From Chitinophagaceae bacterium UBA2467 (GTDB lineage Bacteria; Bacteroidota; Bacteroidia; Chitinophagales; Chitinophagaceae), in the NCBI GenBank assembly GCA_002342205.1, contig DDPN01000035.1, positions 1 through 6,385 on the forward strand: a stretch of DNA of 6,385 bases. Direction: 5' to 3'. Position 1 is the stretch's first letter, and each line of letters starts with the position of its first letter. This document shows, piece by piece, positions 4,637 through 6,385 of the stretch. The translations under genes and the position numbers were made by a program. A model generated the notes under the pieces. It did not search any database. It was not told the DNA's origin and saw only the letters and a list, made by a program, of their open reading frames with translations.

Positions 4637-6385
4637 TGAAACAGATAATCTACCCTGTTTTTTTATTTATTTCAACGCTGACCTGGGCGCAGAAAAAGCC
4701 ATTAGACCACACTGTTTATGATCAATGGCAGAGGATAGGTGATAAGTTAATTAGCCCCAATGGAGAATGGGTCGTTTATACAGTAGAGCCACAAGAAGGT
4801 GATGGCACCCTTTTTATTCAGTCACTCAGCACTAAGGAGACACAGGCATTTGAGCGTGGGTCTGCACCTCAGTTTAGTTTTAGCGGACGGTTTTTAGTCT
4901 TTAAAGTGAGACCGCTCTACGCGCAAACTCGTGAGGCACGAATCAAAAAGAAAAAGCCGGAGGAGTTTCCTAAAGACTCACTAGTAATCGTTGAAATGGG
5001 AAAGGGAGAAGTCAAGAGAATTCCAATGGTTAAGTCATTTAAAATGCCTGCCGAGGAAGATGGTTTTTTGGTAATTCATCAGGAGTCTTTAGAAAAGTCT
5101 ACTGAAGCGAATGAAATGCCTGCCCCATTGGTTATTATCAATTTAAATCTGGGAACCGAAACAACGGTTCAGCGAATTACGGAATATGAAGTGGCACAAA
5201 AAGGAGGTCGTATCATTGCAGAGCAAGCGCGTAATCAAAAAGATTCACTTAGTAAAACGTTGCTGCTATTAATAAATGCAACCACCAAACAGCTGGATAC
5301 GATTGCAACCGGTGGCAATGATTTCAGGTCTTTTACTTTTTCAGAGGATGGGACTCAGCTTGCATTTTTAGCTGAGCGAGATGCAAGGCCTAAAGAATTA
5401 ATTAAGTATTATAAATTATTTCTATTTCGAGCAACGGATGACACGGCAAAACAAATAATTGATCGGAGCACGATGGGTATGAAATTAGGCTATACGGTAA
5501 GCGAATTTGGTAAACCCAGATTCAGTAAATCCGGAAGCAGACTTTATTTTGGAGTCGCACCGATTAAACCTGCTGCTGATACCAGTTTACCAGAAATTGA
5601 CCAGGTAAAAGTTGATATCTGGCATTATAATGATGACTATCTGCAAACACAGCAGCTCTTTAATTTAAAGAGAGACCTTGAGCGTAATTATTTAGCGGTG
5701 TTTGATTTGCATAACTTGACTCTTACTCCTCTTGAGTCAGAAAAAATCTCGCAGGTTATTACGACTGCCGAAGGAGATGGTGATGTTGCTTTTGGCATTA
5801 GTGACTGGGGTTATCGAATTGAATCGCAATGGAAGGGCATGTCTAAAAAGGATATTTATAGAATAGATGTGCTAACAGGTGATACTACATTAATCAAAAA
5901 AGGGTTGGATGGTGTTGTGTATTCCTCATTTGTTTCTCCCAATGGAGATGCAATCATATGGTATGATTATTCATTAAAACAATATGTAAGTTGGTATAAA
6001 GGAAAGACCCAAGTGATCAGTCGTCAAATTCCTTTCGCATTATATGACGAGGAACATGACTCTCCTGGCCCTGCAGATCCGTATGGCATTGCCGGTTTTG
6101 AAGCAGGAGATTCTACTGCTTGGATCTACGATCGTTTTGATACGTGGCAAGTATACTTGAACGGACAGAAAAAACCACGTAACATCACGCTTCAAGGAAG
6201 AATTAAAAAAGAAAGTCTTCGCTATATCAAGGCAGATGTTAAAGAGAAATATGTAGCTGAAAAAGGATGGAGTCTTTGGCGTTATCAGCAGGAACAAGAT
6301 AAATCGGCTGGACTTGTATTAGCAAAATGGAGTGAGCAAAACTTGAGTTGGCAAAAAAGAAAAGCAGGGCCTTTCACCTATGGAG
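4636..6385 (+). CDS. secreted S9-family (prolyl oligopeptidase) peptidase, N-terminal part
   Basis: The frame is open from the ATG at 4636 to the right edge, giving 583 residues with no stop. The N terminus MKQIIYPVFLFISTLTWAQ is a signal peptide with a probable cut after A18, so the protein is exported to the periplasm or beyond. The next residues (KPLDHTVYDQWQRIG and ISPNGEWVVYTVEPQEGDG) match the opening of Bacteroidota S9 peptidases. The visible part is the beta-propeller region, with repeated strand blocks such as FSEDGTQLAFLAERD, FSKSGSRLYFGV and SPNGDAIIWYDY that resemble WD40-like/TolB strands. VDIWHYNDDYLQTQQ (residues 326-340) is another typical block. The alpha/beta-hydrolase domain with Ser-Asp-His should lie beyond the window; relatives are about 900 residues. 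Activity is therefore inferred, not seen. The gene starts 61 bases after the transporter stop, and could be a separate unit or the end of the same run. Confidence 0.88.
   Translation, partial: MKQIIYPVFLFISTLTWAQKKPLDHTVYDQWQRIGDKLISPNGEWVVYTVEPQEGDGTLFIQSLSTKETQAFERGSAPQFSFSGRFLVFKVRPLYAQTREARIKKKKPEEFPKDSLVIVEMGKGEVKRIPMVKSFKMPAEEDGFLVIHQESLEKSTEANEMPAPLVIINLNLGTETTVQRITEYEVAQKGGRIIAEQARNQKDSLSKTLLLLINATTKQLDTIATGGNDFRSFTFSEDGTQLAFLAERDARPKELIKYYKLFLFRATDDTAKQIIDRSTMGMKLGYTVSEFGKPRFSKSGSRLYFGVAPIKPAADTSLPEIDQVKVDIWHYNDDYLQTQQLFNLKRDLERNYLAVFDLHNLTLTPLESEKISQVITTAEGDGDVAFGISDWGYRIESQWKGMSKKDIYRIDVLTGDTTLIKKGLDGVVYSSFVSPNGDAIIWYDYSLKQYVSWYKGKTQVISRQIPFALYDEEHDSPGPADPYGIAGFEAGDSTAWIYDRFDTWQVYLNGQKKPRNITLQGRIKKESLRYIKADVKEKYVAEKGWSLWRYQQEQDKSAGLVLAKWSEQNLSWQKRKAGPFTYG

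Noticed and set aside
6040..6297. Minus-strand 85-codon frame near the right edge
   Set aside because: It is antisense to the S9 peptidase frame, which is continuous through this region and matches its family.

Overview
The window looks like an ordinary chromosomal stretch from a member of the Bacteroidota, most likely a Cytophagales-type bacterium (inference). The pointers are moderately AT-rich DNA, genes without recognisable Shine-Dalgarno sites, promoter candidates of the TTG / TAnnTTTG type, a tmRNA whose tag starts with Gly and ends YAMAA, and protein types common in that phylum. All genes lie on the + strand.

Region by region: (1) The left edge cuts the 3' part of a site-2-protease gene of the RseP type, keeping its PDZ domain and the LDG active-site motif. 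(2) Directly after it is ssrA, the tmRNA gene, with complete tRNA-like ends, a 9-codon tag frame (GNTQYAMAA) and recognisable pseudoknot stems. (3) After a short gap holding nested inverted repeats comes an orphan NarL/FixJ-type response regulator with no histidine kinase beside it. (4) A 269-bp non-coding gap follows; it has a 30-bp-spaced octamer repeat and, at its end, a good promoter candidate. (5) That promoter leads a tight three-gene run: a DEDDh 3'-5' exonuclease with an extra C-terminal domain, a dolichol-phosphate-mannose-synthase-like GT2 glycosyltransferase overlapping it by 8 bases, and an EamA-family transporter 8 bases further on. (6) After a 61-bp gap containing a perfect 9-bp AT-only-rich inverted repeat that ends on the start codon, a secreted S9-family (prolyl oligopeptidase) peptidase begins and runs off the right edge before its catalytic domain.

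Functionally the window mixes protein quality control (RseP-like protease, tmRNA, secreted peptidase), signalling (response regulator), nucleic acid turnover (exonuclease) and envelope or transport functions (glycosyltransferase, EamA). The exonuclease-glycosyltransferase-transporter run is probably one transcript by spacing, but the three products do not form an obvious pathway. I see no mobile element, CRISPR array, toxin-antitoxin pair or clear new system. The points most worth checking are small regulatory ones: the repeats in front of the response regulator and the hairpin on the peptidase start codon.
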